A DNA stretch of 29,363 bases from Flavobacterium sp. (GCF_030146175.1 NZ_JASLCE010000080.1:1-29363); one strand, 5' to 3'; positions 7,018 to 16,228 are shown, numbered from the stretch's first letter. Translations and numbers: made by a program. The notes: generated by a model from the letters alone, not told the origin.

Positions 7018-8748
7018 ATGCACATCGAACAGCAGCTACTCGATAAAGTCAATATCTGGCTTAACAGTCCGGTATTTGATTCGGAAACTCAGGAAAAAAT
7101 CAAGGAAATGATGACGTCTTCTCCAAAAGAACTGGAAGATAGTTTTTATAAAAACCTGGAATTTGGTACCGGAGGAATGCGAGGTATCATGGGTGTTGGC
7201 ACCAATAGAATTAACAAATATACTTTAGGAAAAAATACACAGGGAATTTCGGATTATTTAAAAAAATCATTCCCGGGCGAAGCGCTTAAAGTCGCTATTG
7301 CCTACGATTGTCGTCATAACAGCGACACACTGGCCAAAGTGGTTGCCGATGTATTTTCGGCCAATGGTATCAAAGTATTTTTATTTTCGGATATGCGTCC
7401 GACACCGGAGTTATCGTTTACCGTTAAACACCTGGAATGTCACGTCGGAATTGTATTAACCGCTTCACACAATCCACCGGAATACAACGGTTATAAAGTG
7501 TACTGGCAGGATGGCGGCCAATTGGTTCCACCACAGGATCATGAGATCATACAAACCATCGAAGCCTTACAATACGATCAAATCCGATTTGAAGCCAATA
7601 ACGATCTGATCGAATATATCGACACCGCCGTAGACGAAGCCTTTATTAATTCGGCCATCGAAAATGGAAGTTTTAACACACCAACATCGGCAAAAGAAAA
7701 ATTAAAAATCGTATTTACATCACTACACGGAACGTCCATCAAACTGGTTCCGGATGTATTGGAAAAAGCCGGTTATACAAATGTAGCCATCGTTAAAGAA
7801 CAAGCGGAACCCAACGGGGATTTCCCAACGGTAAAATCGCCTAACCCGGAAGAACCGGAAGCCTTAACCATGGCGTTGGCGTTGGCCGAAAAAACCGGAG
7901 CCGATATCGTAATCGGAACCGATCCGGATAGCGACCGACTTGGTGTAGCCGTTCGCAATACTGAAGGTGAGCTACTTTTACTAAATGGAAATCAGTCGAT
8001 GGTACTGATGACCCATTTCCTATTGGAACAATGGAAAAAACAAGGTCGCATTACCGGAACCGAATTTATCGGATCAACCATTGTATCCACACCGATGATG
8101 TTGGAATTAGCCGATGTTTACGGAATCGAATGCAAAGTCGGATTGACCGGTTTTAAATGGATCGCTAAAATGATCAAAGATTTCCCGGAACAAAAATTTA
8201 TCGGTGGCGGCGAAGAAAGTTTTGGCTTTATGGCCGGTGATGCCGTTCGCGATAAAGACGCTGTTACCGCTACCCTATTAGTCTGCGAAATCGCGGCTCA
8301 GGCAAAAGCTAAGGGAAGTTCGTTATATGAAGAATTACTACAAATGTATGTGGATTTCGGTTTTTATAAAGAACACCTGATTTCGATCACCAAAAAAGGA
8401 ATCGACGGTGCGAACGAAATCAAACAAATGATGTCTGATTTAAGAAACAATCCGCTGGAAGAAATCAATGGCGAACGTGTTATTTTTGTAGAGGATTATC
8501 AAAATTCGACTACCCGAAACATGTTTACCGGAGAAACCGGCACACTGGATATTCCAAAATCGAATGTACTGATTTACTATCTGGAAGACGGTAGTAAAAT
8601 ATGCGCCCGTCCAAGTGGTACGGAGCCAAAAATCAAATTCTATTTTAGCGTAAATGCGCGAATAGAAAGTCTCGACGAAATCGCTGCCGCGGAAGAATTC
8701 CTGGACGACAAAATCGAGAACATTATTACAGGAATGAATTTATCATAA
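7018..8748 (+). CDS. Phosphosugar mutase (phosphoglucomutase/phosphomannomutase family)
   Basis: A 576-residue cytoplasmic enzyme of the alpha-D-phosphohexomutase superfamily, which interconverts sugar 1-phosphates and 6-phosphates through a phosphoserine. All four active-site loops are present in order: TASHNPPEYNGYKVYW with phosphoserine S150; the metal loop GTDPDSDR (300-307); the sugar-specificity loop GGGEESFGF (396-404); and the phosphate-binding loop RPSGTEPK (531-538). The length and the GEESFG loop resemble the Bacillus PgcA type, active on glucose phosphates in that group; the true substrate is not certain. Its stop is 1 base before the ABC transporter start, so the two are translationally close. 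It probably provides precursors for the glycan made by the adjacent glycosyltransferase (inference). Confidence 0.93.
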   Translation: MHIEQQLLDKVNIWLNSPVFDSETQEKIKEMMTSSPKELEDSFYKNLEFGTGGMRGIMGVGTNRINKYTLGKNTQGISDYLKKSFPGEALKVAIAYDCRHNSDTLAKVVADVFSANGIKVFLFSDMRPTPELSFTVKHLECHVGIVLTASHNPPEYNGYKVYWQDGGQLVPPQDHEIIQTIEALQYDQIRFEANNDLIEYIDTAVDEAFINSAIENGSFNTPTSAKEKLKIVFTSLHGTSIKLVPDVLEKAGYTNVAIVKEQAEPNGDFPTVKSPNPEEPEALTMALALAEKTGADIVIGTDPDSDRLGVAVRNTEGELLLLNGNQSMVLMTHFLLEQWKKQGRITGTEFIGSTIVSTPMMLELADVYGIECKVGLTGFKWIAKMIKDFPEQKFIGGGEESFGFMAGDAVRDKDAVTATLLVCEIAAQAKAKGSSLYEELLQMYVDFGFYKEHLISITKKGIDGANEIKQMMSDLRNNPLEEINGERVIFVEDYQNSTTRNMFTGETGTLDIPKSNVLIYYLEDGSKICARPSGTEPKIKFYFSVNARIESLDEIAAAEEFLDDKIENIITGMNLS

Positions 8749-8749
8749 A

Positions 8750-10576
8750 ATGACCTACTTTAAACAAATTTTTCGCTTTGCGATCCCTTATTTAAAATAC
8801 GCTTACCTGAATATTGCGTTCAATATCCTGTATGCTTTATTCAGCACCATTTCGTTTATGGCACTGATCCCGATGTTGTCGGTGTTGTTCGGAGAAACCA
8901 AAAAAATTACCGAAGCACCACAGTATACCGGTATCGAAAACATCAAAGCTTTTGGTGAAGACTATTTTAACTATTTTGTTACAACCACTTCCGAAGCCAA
9001 AGGTATCGACTATACGCTGGGAATTTTGGTTGCGATCATTATTTCCATTTTCTTATTAAAGAACCTTTTTAACTACCTGGCCTTGTTTTTCGCCACTTTC
9101 CTTCGAAACGGAATGCTGCGCGATCTTCGAAATGCGATGTATAAAAAGGCCGTGGAGTTACCGCTTTCGTTCTTTTCCGAAAAACGAAAAGGGGATACCA
9201 TTTCCCGTATCACGTGGGACGTAGGAGAAGTACAAAGTTCCTACCTTTCGATACTGGAGCTGATCATCAAAGAACCGCTAACGATTATCTTCACCATTGT
9301 TGGTATGCTAATCATTAGTGTAAAGCTGACCATTTTCGTGTTTATTTTTATTCCGGTTTCAGGTTTTGTGATCTCATTAATCGGTAAGCGATTAAAAAAG
9401 CAGTCGACTGTAGCACAACAGGAACAGGGAATGTTTTTATCGATCGTTGAAGAAACCCTTGGGGGCTTAAAAGTGATCAAAGGGTTTACATCGGAAGCGT
9501 ATTTCAATAAAAAATTCAGTTCGTCTACCGATCGTTATTTTAACCTTTCCAACAAAATCATGAACCGTCAGAACATGGCGTCTCCGGTAAGTGAATTTAT
9601 GGGAATCATGGTTATCGCCATCTTATTATGGTTTGGCGGTCATATGGTATTGGTTGAAAAAACCTTATTGGGCGCACAATTTATCGCCTATATGGGACTG
9701 GCTTATAATATCCTGACGCCGGCCAAAGCGATTTCCAAAGCGTCATACGATATTAAAAGAGGAAATGCCGCTGCCGAACGGGTTCTGGAAATTCTGGAAG
9801 AAGAAAATCCGATTACCAGCAAACCGGATGCGATTCAGAAAACAACTTTTGACGATTCGATCAAAATCGAAAACATCAACTTCCGTTATGAGGATGAAAA
9901 TGTGCTGAAAAACTTTTCACTGGAAGTGCCAAAAGGTAAAACCGTGGCTTTGGTAGGACAATCCGGTAGCGGAAAAAGTACTATCGCCAATTTGTTGACG
10001 CGTTTTTACGATGTTCAGGAAGGTGAAATCAAAATTGACAACATCAATATTAAAGATTACGACCTACATGCGTTACGTGGCCTGATGGGACTTGTAACGC
10101 AGGATAGTATTCTATTTAACGATACGATTAAAAACAACATCCTTTTAGGCAAACAGGATGCTACCGACGACGAGATCCTTGCAGCCTTAAAAGTGGCTAA
10201 TGCCTACGAGTTTGTAAAAGACCTGCCAAATGGTATCGATACCAATATCGGTGATAGCGGAAACAAACTATCCGGTGGTCAGAAGCAACGTTTGTCTATC
10301 GCGAGAGCTGTTTTGAAAAATCCACCGATTATGATCCTGGACGAAGCAACTTCGGCTTTGGATACCGAAAGCGAGCGTTTGGTACAACAGGCCTTGGAAA
10401 ATATGATGCAAAACCGAACTTCGGTTGTGATCGCACACCGACTTTCAACCATTCAAAAGGCTGATAAGATCGTAGTAATGCAAAAAGGTGAAATTGTAGA
10501 ACAAGGTACGCACGACGAATTGCTTGCTTTAAACGGAACCTATTCTAAACTGGTTATGATGCAATCGTTCGAATAA
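8750..10576 (+). CDS. MsbA-like ABC exporter (fused permease and ATPase)
   Basis: A 608-residue half-transporter. An N-terminal region with six expected membrane helices (about 15-325) includes the cytoplasmic stretch RKGDTISRITWDVGEVQ typical of lipid and peptide exporters. A complete ATPase follows: Walker A GQSGSGKST (403-411), signature LSGGQKQR (507-514), Walker B IMILDEATSALD (527-538) and a switch His in VVIAHRLST. It should act as a homodimer in the inner membrane. The similarity is to the MsbA/LptA-flippase group, but many flavobacterial genomes carry several such genes, so I do not assign msbA. Its position after a glycosyltransferase and a sugar mutase suggests it flips a glycolipid or lipid-linked intermediate (inference). 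It starts 1 base after the mutase and ends 7 bases before the DUF2971 gene. Confidence 0.93.
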   Translation: MTYFKQIFRFAIPYLKYAYLNIAFNILYALFSTISFMALIPMLSVLFGETKKITEAPQYTGIENIKAFGEDYFNYFVTTTSEAKGIDYTLGILVAIIISIFLLKNLFNYLALFFATFLRNGMLRDLRNAMYKKAVELPLSFFSEKRKGDTISRITWDVGEVQSSYLSILELIIKEPLTIIFTIVGMLIISVKLTIFVFIFIPVSGFVISLIGKRLKKQSTVAQQEQGMFLSIVEETLGGLKVIKGFTSEAYFNKKFSSSTDRYFNLSNKIMNRQNMASPVSEFMGIMVIAILLWFGGHMVLVEKTLLGAQFIAYMGLAYNILTPAKAISKASYDIKRGNAAAERVLEILEEENPITSKPDAIQKTTFDDSIKIENINFRYEDENVLKNFSLEVPKGKTVALVGQSGSGKSTIANLLTRFYDVQEGEIKIDNINIKDYDLHALRGLMGLVTQDSILFNDTIKNNILLGKQDATDDEILAALKVANAYEFVKDLPNGIDTNIGDSGNKLSGGQKQRLSIARAVLKNPPIMILDEATSALDTESERLVQQALENMMQNRTSVVIAHRLSTIQKADKIVVMQKGEIVEQGTHDELLALNGTYSKLVMMQSFE

Positions 10577-10583
10577 ACAGCCT

Positions 10584-11285
10584 ATGTACAGACAGAATCC
10601 GAATATCACACTTCCTGAAAACCCGGATACCATTATCTGGAAGTATCTCGACTTGTCGAAATTCCTGGATCTGTTACTGTATCAGAAAATGTTTATGTCG
10701 CGTTCGGATAAATTCGAAGACCAATACGAAGGCACGTTTAGCGAGCCTACTTTTGAAGAAATCAAAAAAATTGCAGAGAACAATCCCAAGTTCCTGGACT
10801 ATTATAAGTCGCATCGCGAAAATGTCGTGATCAGTAGTTGGCATGCCAACGAATACGAATCTTTCGCGATGTGGCAAATTTTCACCAAAAACAACGAAGG
10901 ATTGGCGATACAGTCGACCGTTGGACGTTTAAAAGCCGCTTTGGCCCCGGAAAAGCATTTTGAGCAATATATAGGTGAAGTACACTATATCGATTATAAA
11001 AAGGAGTACATTCCGTTTGACGATGCTTTTTTCCCATTCCTTTTTAAACGTAAAAGTTTTCAGTACGAAAAAGAAATCCGGATTATTTCGGACGTTACGT
11101 CTCAAAAGCTATCGATCAACGAAGGGTTAAAAATCAATGTGGATATCAATACCCTTATCGAGACGATATACATTCATCCGAAATCGGAAAACTGGTATAA
11201 AAAGCTAGTAACCGAATTGGTCGCCAAACTCGGTTTTGATTTTAAGATTGAAAAATCGGATTTAGAAAGCGATATCCTGATTTAG
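10584..11285 (+). CDS. DUF2971 family protein
   Basis: A 233-residue soluble protein without signal peptide or membrane segment. It carries the conserved pattern I associate with DUF2971: SRSDKFEDQYEG (39-50), SSWHANEYESFAMW (84-97), GLAIQST (106-112) and FKRKSFQYEKEIR (154-166). The conserved His, Glu, Arg and Trp residues look like a ligand or catalytic site, but no function is established to my knowledge. It is the last gene of the operon, 7 bases after the ABC exporter. Its TAG stop (11283-11285) overlaps the stop of the convergent lipoprotein gene, and no terminator separates them. DUF2971 genes are patchily distributed, so this may be a later addition to the operon (inference). Confidence 0.82.
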   Translation: MYRQNPNITLPENPDTIIWKYLDLSKFLDLLLYQKMFMSRSDKFEDQYEGTFSEPTFEEIKKIAENNPKFLDYYKSHRENVVISSWHANEYESFAMWQIFTKNNEGLAIQSTVGRLKAALAPEKHFEQYIGEVHYIDYKKEYIPFDDAFFPFLFKRKSFQYEKEIRIISDVTSQKLSINEGLKINVDINTLIETIYIHPKSENWYKKLVTELVAKLGFDFKIEKSDLESDILI

Positions 11286-12007
11286 ATCGGCATATATTCT
11301 TCTGCCTTCCATTCTTTATCCATCAGGTTTACGAAGAAATAATGCACCTGATCTTTTTTATCGAACGCTCCGTTTTTATTGATGTCTTCAATCGTACGGA
11401 AATACAGTCGGTTTTGCACTTCTACTACATTCCAATCCAATAATTCCTGCAAATCATCCGATAATTTGGTAAAATGGGTTCCGTTAAAATTGCTTAGGTA
11501 TAGCGATTTGATATCGTTGGAATCGATTTTCCCGTCGCGATTGGTATCCGAATCGACTAACGAATACACCAGAATTTGTTTTTTGGTTTTATCGGCGATC
11601 GTATTCAGGTAGGTTGCCGTTTGAATCTGAATGGCTTTATCCGTAAGACTTCGCATTGCTGTCGAATCGACATGTTGGAATTTTAAATTCTGAAAATACC
11701 CGGTCACCTCAAAGCGGTTGTAATTGGAAATTGCATAACTCACCGAGTTGGTTTTACTGGATCCGTAGCTGCTTCCCGGACCGTCGTATACCCGAATATC
11801 CCCGATAGCATGAATCAGGTATTTGGTTCCTTCCATATAGATCGGCAAATCGGCGATCTTAATTTGTGAAGAATCTCTTTTTACCGGATTGTTTACCGCA
11901 TTTTTCGTGGCATCGTAAATTACCTTTGGCTTATTACTTTCCGGCTCTTTACATCCAATAAAAAGAAATGTCAGAAGTAAAGCGGTACAGGTTACAATCT
12001 TTTTCAT
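11282..12007 (-). CDS. Lipoprotein with two EF-hand-like calcium loops
   Basis: A 241-residue exported lipoprotein: MKKIVTCTALLLTFLFIGC is a signal peptide with lipobox FIGC, so C19 would be lipidated. Near the C-terminus are two 12-residue loops with ideal EF-hand spacing: DTNRDGKIDSND (154-165) and DINKNGAFDKKD (208-219). Each has Asp/Asn at positions 1, 3 and 5, Gly at 6, a hydrophobic residue at 8, and Asp at 9 and 12. They lie 54 residues apart, each followed by a beta-strand-like stretch (SLYLSNF, VHYFFVN). Calcium binding at the cell surface or in the periplasm is likely; the role is unknown. It has its own promoter overlapping the end of the TonB-dependent receptor gene. Its stop overlaps that of the DUF2971 gene by 4 bases. 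Confidence 0.85.
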   Translation of the reverse strand: MKKIVTCTALLLTFLFIGCKEPESNKPKVIYDATKNAVNNPVKRDSSQIKIADLPIYMEGTKYLIHAIGDIRVYDGPGSSYGSSKTNSVSYAISNYNRFEVTGYFQNLKFQHVDSTAMRSLTDKAIQIQTATYLNTIADKTKKQILVYSLVDSDTNRDGKIDSNDIKSLYLSNFNGTHFTKLSDDLQELLDWNVVEVQNRLYFRTIEDINKNGAFDKKDQVHYFFVNLMDKEWKAEEYMPI

Positions 12008-12029
12008 CTTCGGGAATTAAATGGTATTT

Positions 12030-12060
12030 CAAATATATAACTTTTACACTGGAACTACAA
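12030..12060 (-). promoter_or_regulatory. Promoter of the EF-hand lipoprotein gene
   Basis: The minus strand reads TTG (12060-12058), 20 bases, then TATATTTG (12037-12030). The -33 part lies at the very end of the TonB-dependent receptor gene. The -7 is 23 bases before the lipoprotein ATG, so the gene can be transcribed on its own. Confidence 0.58.
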
Positions 12061-14526
12061 TCTTACATTCAATTTTAAATTAAACGTACGGGTTGTCATA
12101 TAATTCGGAATTCCGTATTGGCTCTTCGTATAAACATCGCGCACCCAGGTATTGGTAATAGCATTCTGGTTGTTGAAAAGGTTAAAAATTTCAAATCCCA
12201 AAGCCACTTCCTGAAACGGCTTTAACCAGTTTTTAGTCGATTTAATCGTGGTATCTTTAAAAACATAGGAGAAACCGGCATCGGCTCTGCGGTAGTCTTT
12301 TAGTCGCAACTGGTAGTCATACGGATCGGCATACGAAGGCGAACCGCCCGGTAGTCCGGTATTATACACTACATTCAGGTACATTTTCAGGTTCGGAATG
12401 TTAGGCATATAATCCTGAAACATCAATCCGAATTTTAAACGCTGATCGGTTGGTCGGGCAATATAACCACGTCCGTCCTGATTCTCTTCTGTTTTCAGAT
12501 AACCAAAACTAAACCAGGATTCGGTACCCGGAACAAATTCTCCGTTTAAACGGAAATCGGCTCCATATACATAGGCCGTAGCATCGTTATTGGCGCTATA
12601 GCGAATGCGTACATTGTCGATTGTATAGGTATTCACATCCGACAGATTTTTATAATAGGCTTCGGATATCAGCTTAAACGGCCTTCCCCACATTTTAAAA
12701 CTATAGTCGTTCCCCAATACAATATGAACGGATTGTTGCGCTTTTACATTAGGTTGCACCACACCATCGGCGTCACGTAACTCGCGATAGAATGGCGGTT
12801 GATGGTAGACTCCTCCCGACAAACGGAACAACATGTCCATTGCCCAGGCCGGTTTTATAGCAAACTGCGCTCTTGGGCTAATCACAAACTGACTGTCGCC
12901 GGTCGTAATATTATCGCCACTCACCTGCCATTGATGCGCCCGAACTCCGGCATTTACCCAATATTCGGCGGTTCCGATTTCCCCACGGTAATTCCATTGG
13001 GCATAACCCGAAAAACGGTTGATTTGTACAAAATTGGTCGCCCGTACATTCTGATAGGGTGCTAATGGCCCGGTATACGGCGTATAAGGTTGATCATGTG
13101 GAATACCCAAAATCGGTGCCGGTAATGAAAAACCAGCCGAGTCGATCGCTTCCCATTCTACAATACGGTCGCGAATATCTTCTTTTGTAAATTTCAATCC
13201 CCATTCCACCTGATGTTCGCTGGTTTTGGACGAATGAAATCCTTTTACTTCTCCGTTAAAAATAAGTGCATCCAGGTTGTTTCGGGCATGGCTTAATTGC
13301 GATCCTACGCCACGGGAATAGACAACATCTCCAAAAGTCTCGGATCCGATATTACTATCCACTTCACCCAAAGCATATTGCGCCTGAATGTCGAAATGTT
13401 CCTGTTCCTGCGTATGATAGGCCGATCCGATAAATTTCAGTTTAAAATCGTCACTGACCTGATACACCGATTTCAATGCACCAAATAACGTCAGATAACG
13501 GTCTTTTTCCTGTCCGTTGTAGAACACCTGTAAGGCGATCGGATTATCTATGGTTCCGAAATTCGTCTGACGGGATATCGGTTGGTAGTTATAGCGGTTT
13601 TGCGAGATGTTCCCCAAAAAGCTCCATTGCCATTTGGTGGATGCGTCAAAATTGATCAATGTTTGTACGTCAACAAATGTTGGTCGGAAGTTGGTTTCGG
13701 TTTCCTGGCTTTTTACCAGAAGACTGTTGTCGCGGTAACGCACACCGGTAATATTACTCCATTTCTGATTTTTGGAAACCAGATCCACGGTAGCACTTCC
13801 GCCTAATAAACTGGCATCGAAAGCCGCCTGGAATTTGGTTGGACGTCGGTAGGTGATATCCAATACCGATGATAATTTATCGCCGTATTTGGCCTGAAAT
13901 CCTCCGGCAGAAAAATCAACATTCTGAACCATTTCCGTATTGGTAAAACTCAATCCTTCCTGCTGACCGGAACGAATCAAAAACGGTCGGTATACTTCGA
14001 TTTCGTTGACATACACCAGGTTTTCGTCGTAATTTCCACCCCGAACGGCATATTGCGTACTCAATTCGTTGTTGGAATAAACACCCGGAAGCGTTTTTAA
14101 TATATTTTCTACTCCGGCATTGGCTCCGGGAATCGTCCGGATGACTTCCGGTGCGATGGTTATAATTCCTTCTACTCTTTTTCGCCCTCCTTTCGACACC
14201 ACCACTTCGCCCAATTGTTCCGCACGCTGGTTTAACACCACGTTTAGTTCATAATCTTCATTGGGTTTTAACGAAAGAACCGTTGCTACTTTTTTGTAGC
14301 TAACATGTGTGATCTCGATCGTTATCTTTTGATTGGCCGGTACTGTGATTTGAAAAAAACCGTTTTCATTCGATATAACGGAAGCGGTATTGGTTTTAAC
14401 AGATGCTTTTGCTATTGGTTTATTGGACTCGTCCAAAAGGATTCCTTTTACCCGAGCCGTTTGTGCATACGTGCCAAAACCAATAAATAAAATACAAATC
14501 GCAATAAAATCAATTATTCTTTTCAA
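12055..14526 (-). CDS. TonB-dependent outer-membrane receptor with carboxypeptidase-regulatory-like N-terminus
   Basis: An 823-residue outer-membrane transporter. It has a signal peptide (about 1-21, ending TYAQ), a carboxypeptidase-regulatory-like domain (about 24-102, VKGILLDESNKPIAKASV), a plug (about 105-228, with IRTIPGANAGVENILKTLPG and YAVRGGNYDENLVYVNEIEV) and a 22-strand-type barrel to the C-terminus (NLKLNVRL). No SusD-like partner is adjacent, so this is not a classical polysaccharide locus; the substrate is unknown. The reading frame has no ATG at its start. Upstream of the TTG at 14526 the frame closes at TAA (14541-14539) with no Met codon between, and TTG gives an ideal Lys-Arg-led signal peptide, so TTG is chosen. 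This start lies inside the end of the M23 peptidase gene (17-base overlap), which points to translational coupling. Confidence 0.9.
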   Translation of the reverse strand: MKRIIDFIAICILFIGFGTYAQTARVKGILLDESNKPIAKASVKTNTASVISNENGFFQITVPANQKITIEITHVSYKKVATVLSLKPNEDYELNVVLNQRAEQLGEVVVSKGGRKRVEGIITIAPEVIRTIPGANAGVENILKTLPGVYSNNELSTQYAVRGGNYDENLVYVNEIEVYRPFLIRSGQQEGLSFTNTEMVQNVDFSAGGFQAKYGDKLSSVLDITYRRPTKFQAAFDASLLGGSATVDLVSKNQKWSNITGVRYRDNSLLVKSQETETNFRPTFVDVQTLINFDASTKWQWSFLGNISQNRYNYQPISRQTNFGTIDNPIALQVFYNGQEKDRYLTLFGALKSVYQVSDDFKLKFIGSAYHTQEQEHFDIQAQYALGEVDSNIGSETFGDVVYSRGVGSQLSHARNNLDALIFNGEVKGFHSSKTSEHQVEWGLKFTKEDIRDRIVEWEAIDSAGFSLPAPILGIPHDQPYTPYTGPLAPYQNVRATNFVQINRFSGYAQWNYRGEIGTAEYWVNAGVRAHQWQVSGDNITTGDSQFVISPRAQFAIKPAWAMDMLFRLSGGVYHQPPFYRELRDADGVVQPNVKAQQSVHIVLGNDYSFKMWGRPFKLISEAYYKNLSDVNTYTIDNVRIRYSANNDATAYVYGADFRLNGEFVPGTESWFSFGYLKTEENQDGRGYIARPTDQRLKFGLMFQDYMPNIPNLKMYLNVVYNTGLPGGSPSYADPYDYQLRLKDYRRADAGFSYVFKDTTIKSTKNWLKPFQEVALGFEIFNLFNNQNAITNTWVRDVYTKSQYGIPNYMTTRTFNLKLNVRL

Positions 14527-16228
14527 GAGAGGTTGGTTTTAAGGTTTTAAAAAAGTGCGTTTCAAAGGTAGTGGAATTTCCTATATTATCAGACACAATA
14601 ATTTTCAAATCATTCCTTCCGTCGTCATAAATCATATCGTTCAGATCATGTACCAGTAATTTGGTTTTATAGTCGTATTTCATTAAAATCCACTTCCCAT
14701 TCAGGTAACCGTTGTATTCTTTAATCCCGGATAAATCATCCTGAATATGTACGCTAATCGTATCCAATTTATCAATCGTACTACCGGTGGCAAAATTCGG
14801 TTTGTATATTCTCGGTCCGACACTATCCTGCATTAGCATAAATTTACCCAGATCTTTGGTGCGGATTGAAAACAAATCTCCTTTTTTGGTTGTCGTAAAA
14901 TATTCCGGTTTGCTACCATCCATCCGACCGATAAAGCTTCTTTTATAATCCAGGTTCGGTATTCCTTTAACATCGAAAGTGATCGTAATATTGTTGTGTG
15001 CCGGAACGGTATCGTCATGCAAATCCAGCACGTTGTTTTTCACATCAAAACGTAGGTAAAAATCTTCGTAGAAAGCATTCGCCGGTACAAACACCGAAAT
15101 ATTGTCTTTTGTAAAATTATGATCGTTGCTCGCTTTGATAAAATACGGCGTGGTAACTTCTTTACGCTGGAATTTTACCGGCTGATCCGAATAGACTACC
15201 GGAATATTAATGATGGTTTTGTTATTATGGAAATCGGACACTTCGATACGGTAGGAAAATGTATCTTTTTCTTTGACTGCAATTTGTCCGTTTTTGGCGT
15301 TACTACTGATAATCGAAAACGGATAGCTCTTTTTGTAAAACAGCTTTTGATAGCGGAGTTTTGTTTTTTTATAGCGTTCGAAATCGATAAAATTATTGAT
15401 GTAACGGGATTCGTCAAACGAAAAAGCATCAAACTGATAGCCATAGAGTTTGGTACCGTTTAAAAAGGTTTCCACTTTATAAATTCCGTTTTTGCTATAG
15501 TTATTATCGGACGTATCATACGCATCAAGCGAAAAGCCAATAGCACCTTTTGCCATCACTTTACTTCCCATATAGGAACCGTCTTTTTGAAGCGACAAAG
15601 CGACCAATACCGGATTTTGCGATTGGTTTACCACGGCATCATCACTAATCGGATAGACGGCGATTCCATTTATGGACGGCGCTTTGGTATCGGTGGTTTC
15701 CTTATCCATACCAAACAATAACGGATTGAGTGTTTTTTCCGTTTTGGTATCCCGATATTCAAAATGAAGGTGCGGACCACCCGATCCACCAGTATTTCCG
15801 GATAATGCAATTAATTCGCTTTTGGTAACCGGCAATTCCGAAGCCAACGGAAACAATTCGACTTCAAATTTTTTCTGAGCATATTGCTTTTTACGCACAT
15901 ACTCCCCGATTTTACCGGAATATGCCTTTAAATGGCCATATACCGTAGTCACACCATTGGGATGTGTGATGTATAATGCATGTCCATAACCAAACGTAGA
16001 AACTTTTATTCGGGAAACATAGCCATCGGCTACGGCAAAAACCGGCAAACCGGTACGCTGTTGTGTTTTATAATCCAGTCCCGAATGAAAATGATTGCCA
16101 CGCAATTCCCCAAAAGTTCCGGACGATTGTAACGGAATGTCAAGTGGTGATCGGAAATAATCCTTTGGATATTGATTTTGCGAAAAACAACACAAAAAAG
16201 AGAAGCAGAAAAACAACAACAGTCTCAT
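14510..16228 (-). CDS. M23 family metallopeptidase (LytM-like) with long C-terminal extension
   Basis: A 572-residue exported protein with a signal peptide of about 16 residues (MRLLLFFCFSFLCCFSQ). The peptidase domain, about 25-165, is complete. Zinc ligands H48 and D52 are in HFHSGLD, followed by VYGHL with H99 and PHLHFEY with H153 and H155. Such enzymes cut peptidoglycan cross-links in the periplasm. The remaining 400 residues have no recognisable enzyme motif; they look like several beta-sandwich modules (for example IRTKDLGKFMLMQDSVGPRI and VHIQDDLSGIKEYNGYLNG) that may bind wall or partner proteins. An M23 domain is normally about 100-130 residues, so most of this protein is accessory. 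A promoter at 16256-16286 precedes it, and the TonB-dependent receptor overlaps its 3' end, so they form a two-gene operon. Confidence 0.9.
   Translation of the reverse strand: MRLLLFFCFSFLCCFSQNQYPKDYFRSPLDIPLQSSGTFGELRGNHFHSGLDYKTQQRTGLPVFAVADGYVSRIKVSTFGYGHALYITHPNGVTTVYGHLKAYSGKIGEYVRKKQYAQKKFEVELFPLASELPVTKSELIALSGNTGGSGGPHLHFEYRDTKTEKTLNPLLFGMDKETTDTKAPSINGIAVYPISDDAVVNQSQNPVLVALSLQKDGSYMGSKVMAKGAIGFSLDAYDTSDNNYSKNGIYKVETFLNGTKLYGYQFDAFSFDESRYINNFIDFERYKKTKLRYQKLFYKKSYPFSIISSNAKNGQIAVKEKDTFSYRIEVSDFHNNKTIINIPVVYSDQPVKFQRKEVTTPYFIKASNDHNFTKDNISVFVPANAFYEDFYLRFDVKNNVLDLHDDTVPAHNNITITFDVKGIPNLDYKRSFIGRMDGSKPEYFTTTKKGDLFSIRTKDLGKFMLMQDSVGPRIYKPNFATGSTIDKLDTISVHIQDDLSGIKEYNGYLNGKWILMKYDYKTKLLVHDLNDMIYDDGRNDLKIIVSDNIGNSTTFETHFFKTLKPTSLEKNN

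Noticed and set aside
12055..16228. SusCD-type polysaccharide utilisation locus
   Set aside because: No SusD-like lipoprotein or glycoside hydrolase is adjacent to the TonB-dependent receptor.
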